From Lentimicrobium sp. (GTDB lineage Bacteria > Bacteroidota > Bacteroidia > Bacteroidales > Lentimicrobiaceae): a stretch of DNA of 64,000 nt. Under the pieces are notes generated by a model. It was given only the letters and a program-made list of their open reading frames with translations, made no database searches and was not told the origin of the DNA. Where the stretch lies: NCBI GenBank assembly GCA_019429275.1, contig JAHYJC010000015.1, positions 1-64,000 of the forward strand, in the 5' to 3' direction. The position numbers and the translations under genes were made by a program. The stretch's first letter is position 1; every line of letters starts with the position of its first letter. Shown piece by piece: positions 17,542-26,177 of the stretch.

Positions 17542-18090
17542 TTAGCCGGGCAAATTTAGTTGTTGGATGATATTATGTAAGTTAAAATTTTCAACTCCGT
17601 TAATAATCAGAGGTTTTTGAATTACTTCGGGCAAATTGCCATAGGTTATATGGCCTTCCCAGATGTGTTCGATGTACCAGTCAGGTTCAACGCCCCACCT
17701 GTGGTCTTCTTTTTTTCGCTTCAAAAAAACCTCTTTTGAAAGAGAAATAAATATGTGTCTATCATAATACTGATTTATATTCTCATCCAGGAAAACGAAC
17801 AGACCTTCAACAATAACATATTTAAAGGATTGCTTCGCATGAACAATTGCATTTCTGAAAGCCTTCCAGTCGATGGCTTCCGGCCTTTCCCAATCTATAT
17901 GATCCTTGATTGTAGGAATATCCTTCTTGTCAGGTATGTATTTGTCCTGGTGAATGATTAATGAATCGACAAGGAAGTTGCCAAGCATTTCAGCGAGAAA
18001 TGTTTTTCCTGAGCGGCTAACACCACCAATGGCTATACAAAAGGATTTTTGAGAAAGATCAAATAATGGTTTTGTGGCCAAATCGTTCAT
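17542..18090 (-). CDS. P-loop kinase resembling nicotinamide riboside kinase
   Basis: A 182-residue P-loop kinase. Walker A is GGVSRSGKTFLAEML, followed by LIIHQDKYIPDKKDIP (a catalytic Asp region), DHIDWERPEAIDW, VIVEGLFVFLDENI (Walker B-like) and RHIFISLSKEVFLKRKKED. The overall pattern, especially EGFLLF-like and HxW-x5-Y-like segments, resembles eukaryotic NRK1 more than bacterial uridine kinase. Phosphorylation of nicotinamide riboside for NAD salvage is plausible, but a pyrimidine nucleoside substrate is not excluded. The longest frame begins at TTG 18120, which lies inside a -7 box; ATG 18090 is the better start. No NAD-salvage transporter is adjacent. Confidence 0.75.
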   Translation of the reverse strand: MNDLATKPLFDLSQKSFCIAIGGVSRSGKTFLAEMLGNFLVDSLIIHQDKYIPDKKDIPTIKDHIDWERPEAIDWKAFRNAIVHAKQSFKYVIVEGLFVFLDENINQYYDRHIFISLSKEVFLKRKKEDHRWGVEPDWYIEHIWEGHITYGNLPEVIQKPLIINGVENFNLHNIIQQLNLPG

Positions 18091-18117
18091 TGCCAGATGG
18101 CTTTCTGTTAACTTAGG

Positions 18118-18125
18118 CAAATATA
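18118..18125 (-). promoter_or_regulatory. -7 promoter box of the NRK-like kinase gene
   Basis: The minus strand reads TATATTTG, matching TAnnTTTG, 28 bases upstream of ATG 18090. It excludes the longer TTG start at 18120. Confidence 0.45.
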
Positions 18126-18167
18126 AGCTGATACCAAATAGAACAGAAAAAAATCAGGAATTAAGTG

Positions 18168-18197
18168 TTGTGTGAATAAAAAATTGTTTTACATTTG
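18168..18197 (+). promoter_or_regulatory. Promoter of the tRNA-Leu pair
   Basis: TTG at 18168-18170 and TACATTTG at 18190-18197 are separated by 19 bases, close to the Bacteroidota -33/-7 arrangement. The -7 box ends 11 bases before the mature 5' end of the first tRNA. Confidence 0.6.
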
Positions 18198-18208
18198 CAC
18201 ACTCATTT

Positions 18209-18292
18209 GCCCAGGTGGTGAAATTGGTAGACACGCCAGCTTGAGGGGCTGGTGTCCTTAAGGATGTGCAAGTTCGAGTCTTGTCCTGGGCA
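18209..18292 (+). tRNA. tRNA-Leu (anticodon GAG)
   Basis: A class II tRNA of 84 bases. Acceptor arms GCCCAGG (18209-18215) and CCTGGGC (18285-18291) pair fully, and the discriminator base is A18292. The anticodon stem CCAGC/GCTGG encloses loop TTGAGGG with anticodon GAG at 18243-18245, reading CUC and CUU. The long variable arm includes TGTCCTTAAGGATG, and the T loop is GTTCGAGTC. CCA is not encoded. Confidence 0.96.
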
Positions 18293-18314
18293 CAAAATCC
18301 GAGTCAGTTCGGTA

Positions 18315-18338
18315 GCAGTCGTCAGACTGCATTTTTTT
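18315..18338 (+). terminator. Short hairpin with T-run between the two tRNA-Leu genes
   Basis: GCAGTC (18315-18320) and GACTGC (18325-18330) flank a GTCA loop, followed by seven T residues at 18332-18338. It has the form of an intrinsic terminator but the stem is only six pairs, so it may be leaky or act as a processing hairpin. Confidence 0.5.
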
Positions 18339-18350
18339 ATGATAACATTC

Positions 18351-18434
18351 GCCCGGATGGCGGAATTGGTAGACGCGCTAGTTTCAGGGACTAGTATACT
18401 TACGTATGTGCAAGTTCGAGTCTTGTTCCGGGCA
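18351..18434 (+). tRNA. tRNA-Leu (anticodon CAG)
   Basis: A class II tRNA of 84 bases. Acceptor arms GCCCGGA (18351-18357) and TCCGGGC (18427-18433) pair fully, and the discriminator is A18434. The stem CTAGT/ACTAG encloses loop TTCAGGG with anticodon CAG at 18385-18387, reading CUG. D-arm, variable arm and T-arm closely resemble those of the first copy, which suggests tandem duplication followed by anticodon change. CCA is not encoded. Confidence 0.96.
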
Positions 18435-18439
18435 CTTTG

Positions 18440-18475
18440 AATCCCTTGTAATTTGTTTATTACAAGGGATTTTTT
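18440..18475 (+). terminator. Strong terminator after the tRNA-Leu pair
   Basis: A perfect 13-base-pair stem (18440-18452 with 18459-18471) closes a TTGTTT loop and is followed by a T-run. It begins six bases after the second tRNA. Confidence 0.9.
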
Positions 18476-18621
18476 ATTGAGTTTAAAAAAATAAAGATTC
18501 TTTAATTTTCTGGCCCCTTGCAAATCCTGATTTTTGGGTTTGGTAATGCACAGAAGATGATTTTCCGACAATATTATCATACAGATTTTTAACTATTTTA
18601 AGTCATTGATCATAGTTTTGA

Positions 18622-18629
18622 TAACTTTG
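18622..18629 (+). promoter_or_regulatory. -7 promoter box of the secreted esterase gene
   Basis: TAACTTTG matches TAnnTTTG. It lies 59 bases upstream of ATG 18689 and before the upstream ATG 18641. Confidence 0.4.
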
Positions 18630-18688
18630 ATACCGTTTTTATGTTTATTCTACTTGATAAACCCTTTTTTAATTATGAACCCTCAGGC

Positions 18689-19822
18689 ATGAAAAAATTT
18701 ATACTTTTCTTAATTTTACCCCTTCTGCTTATAAATAATGCCAAATCTCAGATTAACGGTAATTTTATTCACAATGGAATCAACCGTTCATGGATTGTTT
18801 ATTTGCCCACTGATTTTAATATTGATGAGTCTTTGCCATTGGTGCTTGCTTTGCACGGCCTGACGCAAAACGGGCAGATTATGATGCAGTTTTCAGGCTT
18901 CAATGCAGTTGCTGATACGGGTAATTTTGTGGTTGTTTATCCCTACGGGGTTGGAAATGCATGGAATGTTGGTTTCAACGGTGGCTCAACTGCCGATGAT
19001 GTGGGATTCCTTTCGGCCCTGATCGATAGCTTGCATCAGCAATACAATGTTGATTTGAATCGTGTGTATTCCACGGGCTTTTCGAATGGTGGTTTTATGA
19101 GTTACCGCCTTGCCTGCGAGCTTGGCGAAAAAGTTGCTGCCATTGCACCGGTTGCTGGTACCATGACTGAACAGTCATACAATTCCTGCTCGCCAGAGCA
19201 TCCAATGCCTGTTCTCCACATTCATGGAACGAATGATATTGTTGTAAATTATAATGGTGGTTTTGGAAATAAATCTGTCGATCAGATGCTTGCACTCTGG
19301 AATACATTCAACGATTGTCCGGAAACGCCGGTTATTGAAAATCTGCCCGATCTCGTTGCTGAAGGCTCAACGGTGCAGCGATACACCTGGGCACCCTGTT
19401 CTTTAGCTTCTGAGGTTGTGTTGCTGAAGATAATCAACGGAGGTCATACCTGGCCGGGATCTGATGGTGTTACAGGAATTGGAATTACAAACCGCGATAT
19501 CATTGCCAGCAGCGAAATCTGGAATTTTGTGAAGCGTTTTTCACTTCCTAATACTACCGCAGTAAATGAGCTTTCGGTAAACACTTTGAACATCTATCCA
19601 AACCCAACCAAAGGAAAATTAATTCTAATTGAGTCCAACGATTTAACTTCAGGATCTGAAATTCAAATTATTGGTATTGATGGCAGAATAGTGCTGATTC
19701 AAAGAATAACATCTAATGAGAACAGAATAGCCCTGAATGTTTCAGGACTTGAATCGGGATTATATCTGATAAAAATTTCAGGTTCATCAGGCAACAGTTC
19801 AGCTAAGCTTATTCTCCAATAA
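18689..19822 (+). CDS. Secreted alpha/beta-hydrolase esterase (PHB-depolymerase/feruloyl-esterase type) with T9SS tail
   Basis: A 377-residue exported protein. The signal peptide is KKFILFLILPLLLINNAKSQ. The LpqC/PHB-depolymerase-like catalytic domain spans about residues 20-275: LVLALHGLTQNGQ (oxyanion region), nucleophile motif STGFSNGGFMSYRLA (GFSNG), VLHIHGTNDIVVNY (Asp) and NGGHTWPG (His). A T9SS type A sorting tail follows (LNIYPNPTKGKL, then ESGLYLIKISG and SAKLILQ). It should reach the cell surface or medium and hydrolyse ester bonds of plant or polymer substrates. An in-frame ATG at 18641 adds 16 residues before the signal peptide and is less likely. It is convergent with the GH20 gene. 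Confidence 0.9.
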   Translation: MKKFILFLILPLLLINNAKSQINGNFIHNGINRSWIVYLPTDFNIDESLPLVLALHGLTQNGQIMMQFSGFNAVADTGNFVVVYPYGVGNAWNVGFNGGSTADDVGFLSALIDSLHQQYNVDLNRVYSTGFSNGGFMSYRLACELGEKVAAIAPVAGTMTEQSYNSCSPEHPMPVLHIHGTNDIVVNYNGGFGNKSVDQMLALWNTFNDCPETPVIENLPDLVAEGSTVQRYTWAPCSLASEVVLLKIINGGHTWPGSDGVTGIGITNRDIIASSEIWNFVKRFSLPNTTAVNELSVNTLNIYPNPTKGKLILIESNDLTSGSEIQIIGIDGRIVLIQRITSNENRIALNVSGLESGLYLIKISGSSGNSSAKLILQ

Positions 19823-19874
19823 GCATATCATCAACCAAAGATTTAAGTATGCTGATTTCCAAAAAGACCGATGT

Positions 19875-22226
19875 TTAATCCCTTGGGTAATTTACCATAA
19901 TTTCATCCATAAACAGCCAGGCTTTTTCTCCTTCGCCTGAATGACCAACCGGGCAGGTTGCGCGATTTTTGGCAATAATGTGAATGTATCTTGCTCTGGC
20001 GCGGAGGTCGATAATTGTGTAAAGGATGCCCTTTGGATCGGTAGGCGTGATAAAGTCAGGCTTCATACCTGCAGCCGGAAGGTAGTTGATTCCATCGTTG
20101 GAAAAAGATACCTCAACATCAACTGGCAGGAAAATCCAGCTTCCTGGATTATGCAGGAATCCGAGGCTGAGGGTGTTTATGTCTTTTGAAATCCCAAGAT
20201 CAAGAATTATATCAGCATCATTGCCAAGATATCCTATCCACTCTTTTCTGAGTGAGTGTGCATTTGCCCTGAGTCCATCGGTAAGGCTTGAGGCTCCATT
20301 GGCGGCATACCTGTGGTCATACAGCGTATTTAGTATTGGAATAATCCCAAACGCATCATGAACAATGATTTCCTTTTTTGAAATTTTCAAAGGCTCTTTT
20401 CCGGCATTGTCAACATAAGCAAATATGGTTTTGCTTTTTTCAGGTTTGAAAGGGCCTGTGTAGTTCATTACCGTTGAGGTTTGGTTATTTAATTCTGTGT
20501 AATATTTTATTGCAGCCCCAGTAATATCAGAAACGAGCTCGATTTGCAATTGTTTATCCTTTTCATTGCGGATTACACTAAAATTTACACCAAATGTACT
20601 TTTGCTGTAATTTAGGTTGTTTTTGTCGAGGATGGGCAGATGCTTGGTCAACCTTCTGATAAAATCATCCCAGTTTCTGTATTCCTTTGGCGACCAGTTT
20701 ACTTCAGCCAGTGCAATTGCCCTTGGGTAGGCCATATATTCAACGAGATCAGAGGTTTTAATGTATTCAGTCCAAACATTTCCTTGTGCCCCCAGTATAT
20801 GATTTCCCTCTTTTTCTGTGAGTTCGGCGGGTATGGGTTCAAATCCGTATGTATTTTTTAGTGTATTGTATCCTCCGATGCCAAAGGGCTCACTAGCCGG
20901 ATCACCCTGGTAATAATCAAGATAACAGTGACTTCCGGGAGTCATGATGACGTCGTGTCCCAATCTGGCAGCAGCAATTCCTCCTTCGGTTCCCCGCCAT
21001 GACATAACGGTAGCCCCCGGCGCCAGTCCGCCTTCAAGAATTTCGTCCCAGCCAATAATCTGCCGGCCATGCTTATTCAGAAATTTCTCCAGTCGTGTTA
21101 TGAAATAGCTCTGAAGTTCTTGAGAATCCTTTAAATTTTCATCTTTTATCCGTTTCTGACATTTATTGCAAACATCCCATCTTGTCTTTGGTGCTTCATC
21201 GCCTCCGATATGAATATATTTTGAAGGGAAAATATCCATTACTTCAAGCAAAACATCCTGTAAAAAAGTAAAAACCTCATCATTTCCACCGCAGTAAATA
21301 TCCTCAAAAACTCCCCAGGTAGTTTCCACTTCATAAGGACCTCCGGTGCAACCAAGATGTGGGTATGAAGCCAGCGCTGCAAGCGCGTGACCGGGCATTT
21401 CAATTTCGGGAATTATGTTTACCTGACGTGCTAAGGCATAGGCAACAATTTCGCGGGCTTCATCCTGTGTGTAATAGCCTCCGTAAAACATATTATCCTG
21501 GCCGGAGTTTCTACCGGTAGCAGTGCTTTTACGATAAGCTCCGGTTTCGGTCAAAAGCGGGTATTTCATAATTTCAAGTCTCCATCCCTGATCTTCAGTA
21601 AGATGCCAGTGAAAATTATTGATTTTGTACATCGACATTATGTCGATGTACTTTTTAATGAACTCAACCGGAAACAGATGGCGTCCAACATCGAGGTGTA
21701 GTCCACGGTATGGAAATCGGGGATAGTCGGTGATATTACAGGATGCTACTTTTATTGATCCGGACTTTAAAATTGACTGTTTTTCGGGTGCTTCGGGTAA
21801 CAATTGTATAAGGCTCTGTATGCCATAAAAAACACCGGTTGCGGTATTGGCTTTTACAGAAATGTATTTCCTGTTGATTTCAAGCAAATATCCTTCTTTC
21901 CCAATCTCATCGCCATATTCACCAACACTTAGCCAAATTGTATTTTTTGCAGGTGTGTTGTTGTGGTTTATAGTAGTCTTTAATTGAGGAATGCCAAACC
22001 AACCTAACCTTTCGTTGATAATATCCGCCATTTTTCCGAGCTCTTTTGACGATGGTGAAATCTGAATGCCTGCCCTGGCATTGATTTTAAATGAAGAGCG
22101 TCCATTTTCATAAGAAACCGGCTGAGGAATGATGTGAGGTTTTTCCTTTGCAGACCAAAATTGAGCCAGCGCTGAAAATGATAGAATGACAAAAGTCATT
22201 GTAAATGTTGTTTTCAGATTTTTCAT
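19875..22226 (-). CDS. Beta-N-acetylhexosaminidase, glycoside hydrolase family 20
   Basis: A 783-residue exported enzyme. The signal peptide (ending SALAQ) is followed by a GH20b-like domain (about 30-165), a catalytic barrel (about 170-530) with RGLHLDVGRH, NNFHWHLTEDQGW, PEIEMPGHALAALA and the catalytic pair Asp343-Glu344 in HIGGDEAPK, then a C-terminal domain. The end (about 650-780, LDLGISKDINTLSLGFLH) looks like an F5/8 type C sugar-binding module. It releases terminal GlcNAc or GalNAc by substrate-assisted catalysis, in the periplasm or at the surface. It is the last gene of the five-gene amino-sugar operon and supplies the sugar that the neighbouring kinase phosphorylates. No T9SS tail is seen. 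Confidence 0.95.
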   Translation of the reverse strand: MKNLKTTFTMTFVILSFSALAQFWSAKEKPHIIPQPVSYENGRSSFKINARAGIQISPSSKELGKMADIINERLGWFGIPQLKTTINHNNTPAKNTIWLSVGEYGDEIGKEGYLLEINRKYISVKANTATGVFYGIQSLIQLLPEAPEKQSILKSGSIKVASCNITDYPRFPYRGLHLDVGRHLFPVEFIKKYIDIMSMYKINNFHWHLTEDQGWRLEIMKYPLLTETGAYRKSTATGRNSGQDNMFYGGYYTQDEAREIVAYALARQVNIIPEIEMPGHALAALASYPHLGCTGGPYEVETTWGVFEDIYCGGNDEVFTFLQDVLLEVMDIFPSKYIHIGGDEAPKTRWDVCNKCQKRIKDENLKDSQELQSYFITRLEKFLNKHGRQIIGWDEILEGGLAPGATVMSWRGTEGGIAAARLGHDVIMTPGSHCYLDYYQGDPASEPFGIGGYNTLKNTYGFEPIPAELTEKEGNHILGAQGNVWTEYIKTSDLVEYMAYPRAIALAEVNWSPKEYRNWDDFIRRLTKHLPILDKNNLNYSKSTFGVNFSVIRNEKDKQLQIELVSDITGAAIKYYTELNNQTSTVMNYTGPFKPEKSKTIFAYVDNAGKEPLKISKKEIIVHDAFGIIPILNTLYDHRYAANGASSLTDGLRANAHSLRKEWIGYLGNDADIILDLGISKDINTLSLGFLHNPGSWIFLPVDVEVSFSNDGINYLPAAGMKPDFITPTDPKGILYTIIDLRARARYIHIIAKNRATCPVGHSGEGEKAWLFMDEIMVNYPRD

Positions 22227-22267
22227 GATTGTAATATCTTAAATTTCAGAAATATATAAGAGAAAAG

Positions 22268-23350
22268 TCAGGAAGTTATATTTTTTATTATTTCGTGCAT
22301 CCCGGCCAGTTGTTGTTGCATCTTCCTGAACAGTTCAAACTGCACCCTCGCCCTGACCAGATTATGATTTAAATAGTGCGTTTGAAAATAAATATCACCA
22401 TTCAGGAAATCGGTCAAAAATCTTAACCCTATCAGATAGGTCATAAAAAGTGAAGCTTCTGGGAAATTGGTTGTTTCATCTTTGTTAAGAATATGGCCTG
22501 CCGCTTCCAGGTACCCTCTTGCATAGGCCTCGAAAACAGAAATTTCAAACTTTACATTAACCGGATTTAATTCATCTTCACTTACAGAATTTGCTGCTGT
22601 ACGAATAGAATCGCCAAAGTCGTAAAGGGCTGATCCGGGCATAACCGTATCCAGATCAGTTACTGCTATTGCCTTACCGTTTTTTGAGAAAATCAGATTA
22701 TTGAATTTGGTGTCGTTGTGTACAACCCTGTTGGGGATTTTACCTGAGCTGATCAAGCGGGGAATCAGCATCATATCGGGGAAATGATAATTTGCAAATT
22801 CAATTTCTTCGCTGGCATCTGTTTTGCGCTTGCTCAGGTTCAATTTCAGGGCACTGGTAAACGCTTTATACCTGATTTCAAGAGAATGAAAATCGGGTAA
22901 AGTAATGTGCAATTGTTCCGGTTTAATTACCGAAACTCCAACAAGAAATTTCCCATAAGCCTTTCCGCCTTCAAAAGCTTCGCTGCAATTACTAACAACT
23001 TCAATGGTTTGAGCATCTGGAATGTAGGTAAACATCCGCCAGTAATTATTTTGCTCATCCTTTAAATATAATAACCCGTTTTTTAACGGCACAAGATTCT
23101 GTACCATCAGTCCATTCTCAACAACCTCCATACTGATTTTGAGAGTCTTTAAAACGAGATCAGTATTGCGCATCAAACCTTCAACATTACTGAAAACGTT
23201 TGTATTGATTTGCTGAAGCAGAAATTTTGGGGTTCCATCGATCACAACTTTGAAAGTGCGGTTAATATGGCCGATGGTCAATGGAATTGTAGAACAGTTT
23301 TTTACATCCTCCAGGAACCTGGCCGCTATTTTATCAGCGTATTGTGACAT
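22268..23350 (-). CDS. nahK: N-acetylhexosamine 1-kinase (NahK-like)
   Basis: A 360-residue kinase of the aminoglycoside-phosphotransferase fold. It closely follows the bifidobacterial NahK pattern: GHINRTFKV, FLLQQINTNVFSNVEGLMRN, VVHNDTKFNNLIF (catalytic Asp213), TDLDTVMPGSALYDFGDSIR (metal-binding Asp232 and Asp234) and FLNGDIYFQTHYLNHNLVRAR. It should phosphorylate GlcNAc or GalNAc on the anomeric C1, unlike NagK, which works at C6. It lies 7 bases downstream of a nucleotidyltransferase gene and 41 bases before the GH20 gene, so the operon can turn free HexNAc into HexNAc-1-phosphate and then a nucleotide sugar. The start is ATG 23350. Confidence 0.88.
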   Translation of the reverse strand: MSQYADKIAARFLEDVKNCSTIPLTIGHINRTFKVVIDGTPKFLLQQINTNVFSNVEGLMRNTDLVLKTLKISMEVVENGLMVQNLVPLKNGLLYLKDEQNNYWRMFTYIPDAQTIEVVSNCSEAFEGGKAYGKFLVGVSVIKPEQLHITLPDFHSLEIRYKAFTSALKLNLSKRKTDASEEIEFANYHFPDMMLIPRLISSGKIPNRVVHNDTKFNNLIFSKNGKAIAVTDLDTVMPGSALYDFGDSIRTAANSVSEDELNPVNVKFEISVFEAYARGYLEAAGHILNKDETTNFPEASLFMTYLIGLRFLTDFLNGDIYFQTHYLNHNLVRARVQFELFRKMQQQLAGMHEIIKNITS

Positions 23351-23357
23351 GATATTT

Positions 23358-24266
23358 TTATTCCCAGAGCTTTTCGGGGTAGATTCCCTGTTTTACCAGA
23401 TGTTTGATTTTTTCAACAACAATGGGTTTATCTTCCTTATAGGTAATGCCAAACCATTGGCCCGGGTTTTTGAGTACTTTAACTTTTTCAGTTCCTGATT
23501 TGATGAGCCGATCAACAACTCCCGGTATGTAAAATTCAGATTTGGTGTGATCAATTTCTGTTCTCAGGAAGTTGGCAAACTCAATGTTAAGATGATTAAA
23601 TATGGAAGGAGTAAAACCCCAAAGATTCATAGAAACAAGTTCATTTTCAGCCAGTTCAAATTTGGTTCCATCAGGTTTCAGGTCAGCAATTCCTGAATCA
23701 TTTCGTTCAATTTTTGTTCTTTCAGTAACGGTTTTCAGCCAGTTATTTTCATCAGCCTTACAAATGCCTCTTGAAACACTGCCAAAATCAGAGAGCGTAT
23801 TTGCCAGCTCATAGGCTACCATCGCGTAATTGCTCTCCTTGTTTTTCTCTTGTATTGAAAAGAAATCAGCGAGAGTTTTGTAGGCATCCGCGCCATAAAA
23901 ATCATCGGCATTAATAACTGCAAAAGGTTCTTTTACTTTATCGGCAACCATTAAAAGCGCATGGCCGGTACCCCAGGGTTTGGTTCTGTTTTCGGGAACA
24001 CTGAAGCCCTGAGGCAGTGTTTCGAGTTCCTGGAAAACCCAGTCTATTTCAGTATATTTTTGTAATTTGTTAATAAAAGACTCTTTAAATTCCAGTTCAA
24101 TGTCCTTTCGGATGATGAATACCGCTTTTTTGAAACCGGCCCTAATGGCATCGTAAACAGAATAATCAAGGATGGTTTCGCCTGAAGGGCCAACCGGATC
24201 GATTTGTTTCAGGCCGCCGTATCGACTTCCCATTCCGGCAGCAAGAATTACCAGGGTTGGTTTCAT
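23358..24266 (-). CDS. Sugar-1-phosphate nucleotidyltransferase, probably UDP-HexNAc forming
   Basis: A 302-residue NTP-transferase with the Rossmann-type start LVILAAGMGSRYGGLKQIDP (the Gly-rich loop plus Arg and Lys that bind NTP). It continues with GETILDYSVYDAIRAG, VINADDFYGADAY (metal-binding Asp) and NLWGFTPSIFNHL. No left-handed beta-helix acetyltransferase domain is present. Given its position directly before nahK, the likely reaction is UTP plus GlcNAc-1-phosphate or GalNAc-1-phosphate to UDP-HexNAc. Substrate choice is inference; other hexose-1-phosphates are possible. It lies 9 bases downstream of the symporter gene. The start is ATG 24266. Confidence 0.85.
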   Translation of the reverse strand: MKPTLVILAAGMGSRYGGLKQIDPVGPSGETILDYSVYDAIRAGFKKAVFIIRKDIELEFKESFINKLQKYTEIDWVFQELETLPQGFSVPENRTKPWGTGHALLMVADKVKEPFAVINADDFYGADAYKTLADFFSIQEKNKESNYAMVAYELANTLSDFGSVSRGICKADENNWLKTVTERTKIERNDSGIADLKPDGTKFELAENELVSMNLWGFTPSIFNHLNIEFANFLRTEIDHTKSEFYIPGVVDRLIKSGTEKVKVLKNPGQWFGITYKEDKPIVVEKIKHLVKQGIYPEKLWE

Positions 24267-24275
24267 TGTTTTAAT

Positions 24276-26117
24276 TTATGAGGTTCTTAATTTATTCCAG
24301 GTTTTAAAAAGCAAAAACGATGATATTATTGCTGTGATCAGAAAGAAAAGTCCGGTTGAAGATCTACCGTAAAGAAACATTCCGGTGGAGAATAAAACGC
24401 TGTAAACGGCAACACAGCCAAGCAGCATGCACAAAATGCCTGTTGGAACATCCCATTTCAGGTCTTCATTCTTTATTAGCGTAATGCCTTCAGCCTGAGC
24501 TTTATCAACCACATTTTTCCAGCCAGGGCCGCCTGGCCGGATGCGGGTGTAAAAGCTTCGTAATGTTTCATCTGAGGCCGGGGGAGTGAGGAAGGTGACC
24601 AGTAACCAGACAATGGTTGTCAACAAAACAACACCTACAAACTTTATGATGTTCCAGTATATCATTGAAAAACCAATGCCAAAAGCACTGACCATTCCGG
24701 TTCCATCATTAACCAGAATGAAATTTTCTATAACAATAAAAGACAGTGAAAAGATACCGGCAGCCACCATGGCCGACAATTCGGTAAAAGCATTGATGCG
24801 CCACCAAAACCATCTTAAAATATAGATAAGGCCTGTGCCGGCACCCAGCATGAGCATGTACTGGAATGCCTGTAATGCATTCTGAAGGACGAGAGCAAGA
24901 ATTACTGAGAAAAACATAAGTCCGACCGTTGAAATTCTGCCCACCAGAACTTTTTGTTTCTCGGTTGCATCCTTATTGATAAAACGTGCATAAAAATCGT
25001 TTACCATATAGGAAGACCCCCAGTTTATCTGAGAAGCAACTGTTGACATGAATGCAGCAATCAGCGAAGCTACCACGAGACCGAGGAACCCGGCAGGAAG
25101 GTAAATCGACAGCATAGCCGGATAAGCAAAGTCATTCTGTATGAATTGTTTGGGAACATTTGGAAAAGCTTCACGCAAAGAGGCTATATCAGGAAAAATT
25201 ATAATGGAGGCAAGCCCGACAATAATCCATGGCCATGGTCTTAATGCATAATGGAAGAAATTGAAAAGCAGGGTGGCACCAATGGCGTGTTTTTCAGATT
25301 TGGCAGAAAGCATTCTTTGAGCTATGTAGCCTCCTCCGCCGGGCTCAGCTCCCGGATACCAGGCTGCCCACCATTGCACAGCAAGCGGAACAATAAGAAT
25401 ACTCAGAAAGAGGTCGGTTTGTCTGAAATCAGGAATAAGGCTGAGTTTTGTGCTCACTTCCGGATGACTGAATAAGCCCGAAAGCCCACCGATATCGGGC
25501 GATTGAGTAACATACCAGGCTGCTCCGAACGCACCGATCATGGCCATTGAAAACTGGAACAAGTCGGTGTAAAGAATTGATTTTAATCCTCCAAGTCCAC
25601 TGTAAAAAACAACCACCACCGCTGCAATTATCAATGCGATTGAAGGTGAAAGGCCAAGCATAACTGCAGCAATTTTTATAAATGCCAGCGACACACTGGC
25701 AATTACCATTACATTGAAAAAGAATCCCAGGTAAATGGCCCTGAATCCTCTGAGAAATGCAGCTGTTTTTCCACTATACCTTATTTCATAAAATTCCAGA
25801 TCGGTCATAACTTTCGAACGGTTCCAGAGTTTGGCATAAATAAAAACAGTGAGCATTCCGGTTAACAGGAACGCCCACCAAAGCCAGTTGGCTGCAACTC
25901 CGTTTTGCCTGACCATATCTGTAACCAGATTAGGAGTATCGCATGAAAAGGTTGTTGCGACCATTGAAACACCCAGTAGCCACCAGGGCATACTTCTGCC
26001 CGATACAAAAAAATCGGCTGCACTCCGGCTTGCATTTTTTGAAGCCAGATATCCAATGGTTAGCAAAACTGTGAAAAAAATTGCAATGATAATCCAGTCG
26101 ATAGATTGTAGCAACAT
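24276..26117 (-). CDS. Sodium:solute symporter (SSS family)
   Basis: A 613-residue inner-membrane protein with about 14 hydrophobic helices. SSS-family features include LLGVSMVATTFSCDTPNLVTDMV, GLGGLKSILYTDLFQF (the conserved Gly-rich segment) and LPAGFLGLVVASLIAAFMSTVAS, the sodium-site region. The operon suggests import of GlcNAc, GalNAc or a short HexNAc oligosaccharide with Na+. The family also carries other sugars, so this is inference from context. It is the second gene of the operon, 60 bases after the ROK regulator gene. The start is ATG 26117. Confidence 0.88.
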   Translation of the reverse strand: MLLQSIDWIIIAIFFTVLLTIGYLASKNASRSAADFFVSGRSMPWWLLGVSMVATTFSCDTPNLVTDMVRQNGVAANWLWWAFLLTGMLTVFIYAKLWNRSKVMTDLEFYEIRYSGKTAAFLRGFRAIYLGFFFNVMVIASVSLAFIKIAAVMLGLSPSIALIIAAVVVVFYSGLGGLKSILYTDLFQFSMAMIGAFGAAWYVTQSPDIGGLSGLFSHPEVSTKLSLIPDFRQTDLFLSILIVPLAVQWWAAWYPGAEPGGGGYIAQRMLSAKSEKHAIGATLLFNFFHYALRPWPWIIVGLASIIIFPDIASLREAFPNVPKQFIQNDFAYPAMLSIYLPAGFLGLVVASLIAAFMSTVASQINWGSSYMVNDFYARFINKDATEKQKVLVGRISTVGLMFFSVILALVLQNALQAFQYMLMLGAGTGLIYILRWFWWRINAFTELSAMVAAGIFSLSFIVIENFILVNDGTGMVSAFGIGFSMIYWNIIKFVGVVLLTTIVWLLVTFLTPPASDETLRSFYTRIRPGGPGWKNVVDKAQAEGITLIKNEDLKWDVPTGILCMLLGCVAVYSVLFSTGMFLYGRSSTGLFFLITAIISSFLLFKTWNKLRTS

Positions 26118-26177
26118 ATAAAATCAATTTATCAAATGAATGAAGCTTTAAAATGTCCGCTTAAATTTTTTGTGCCA

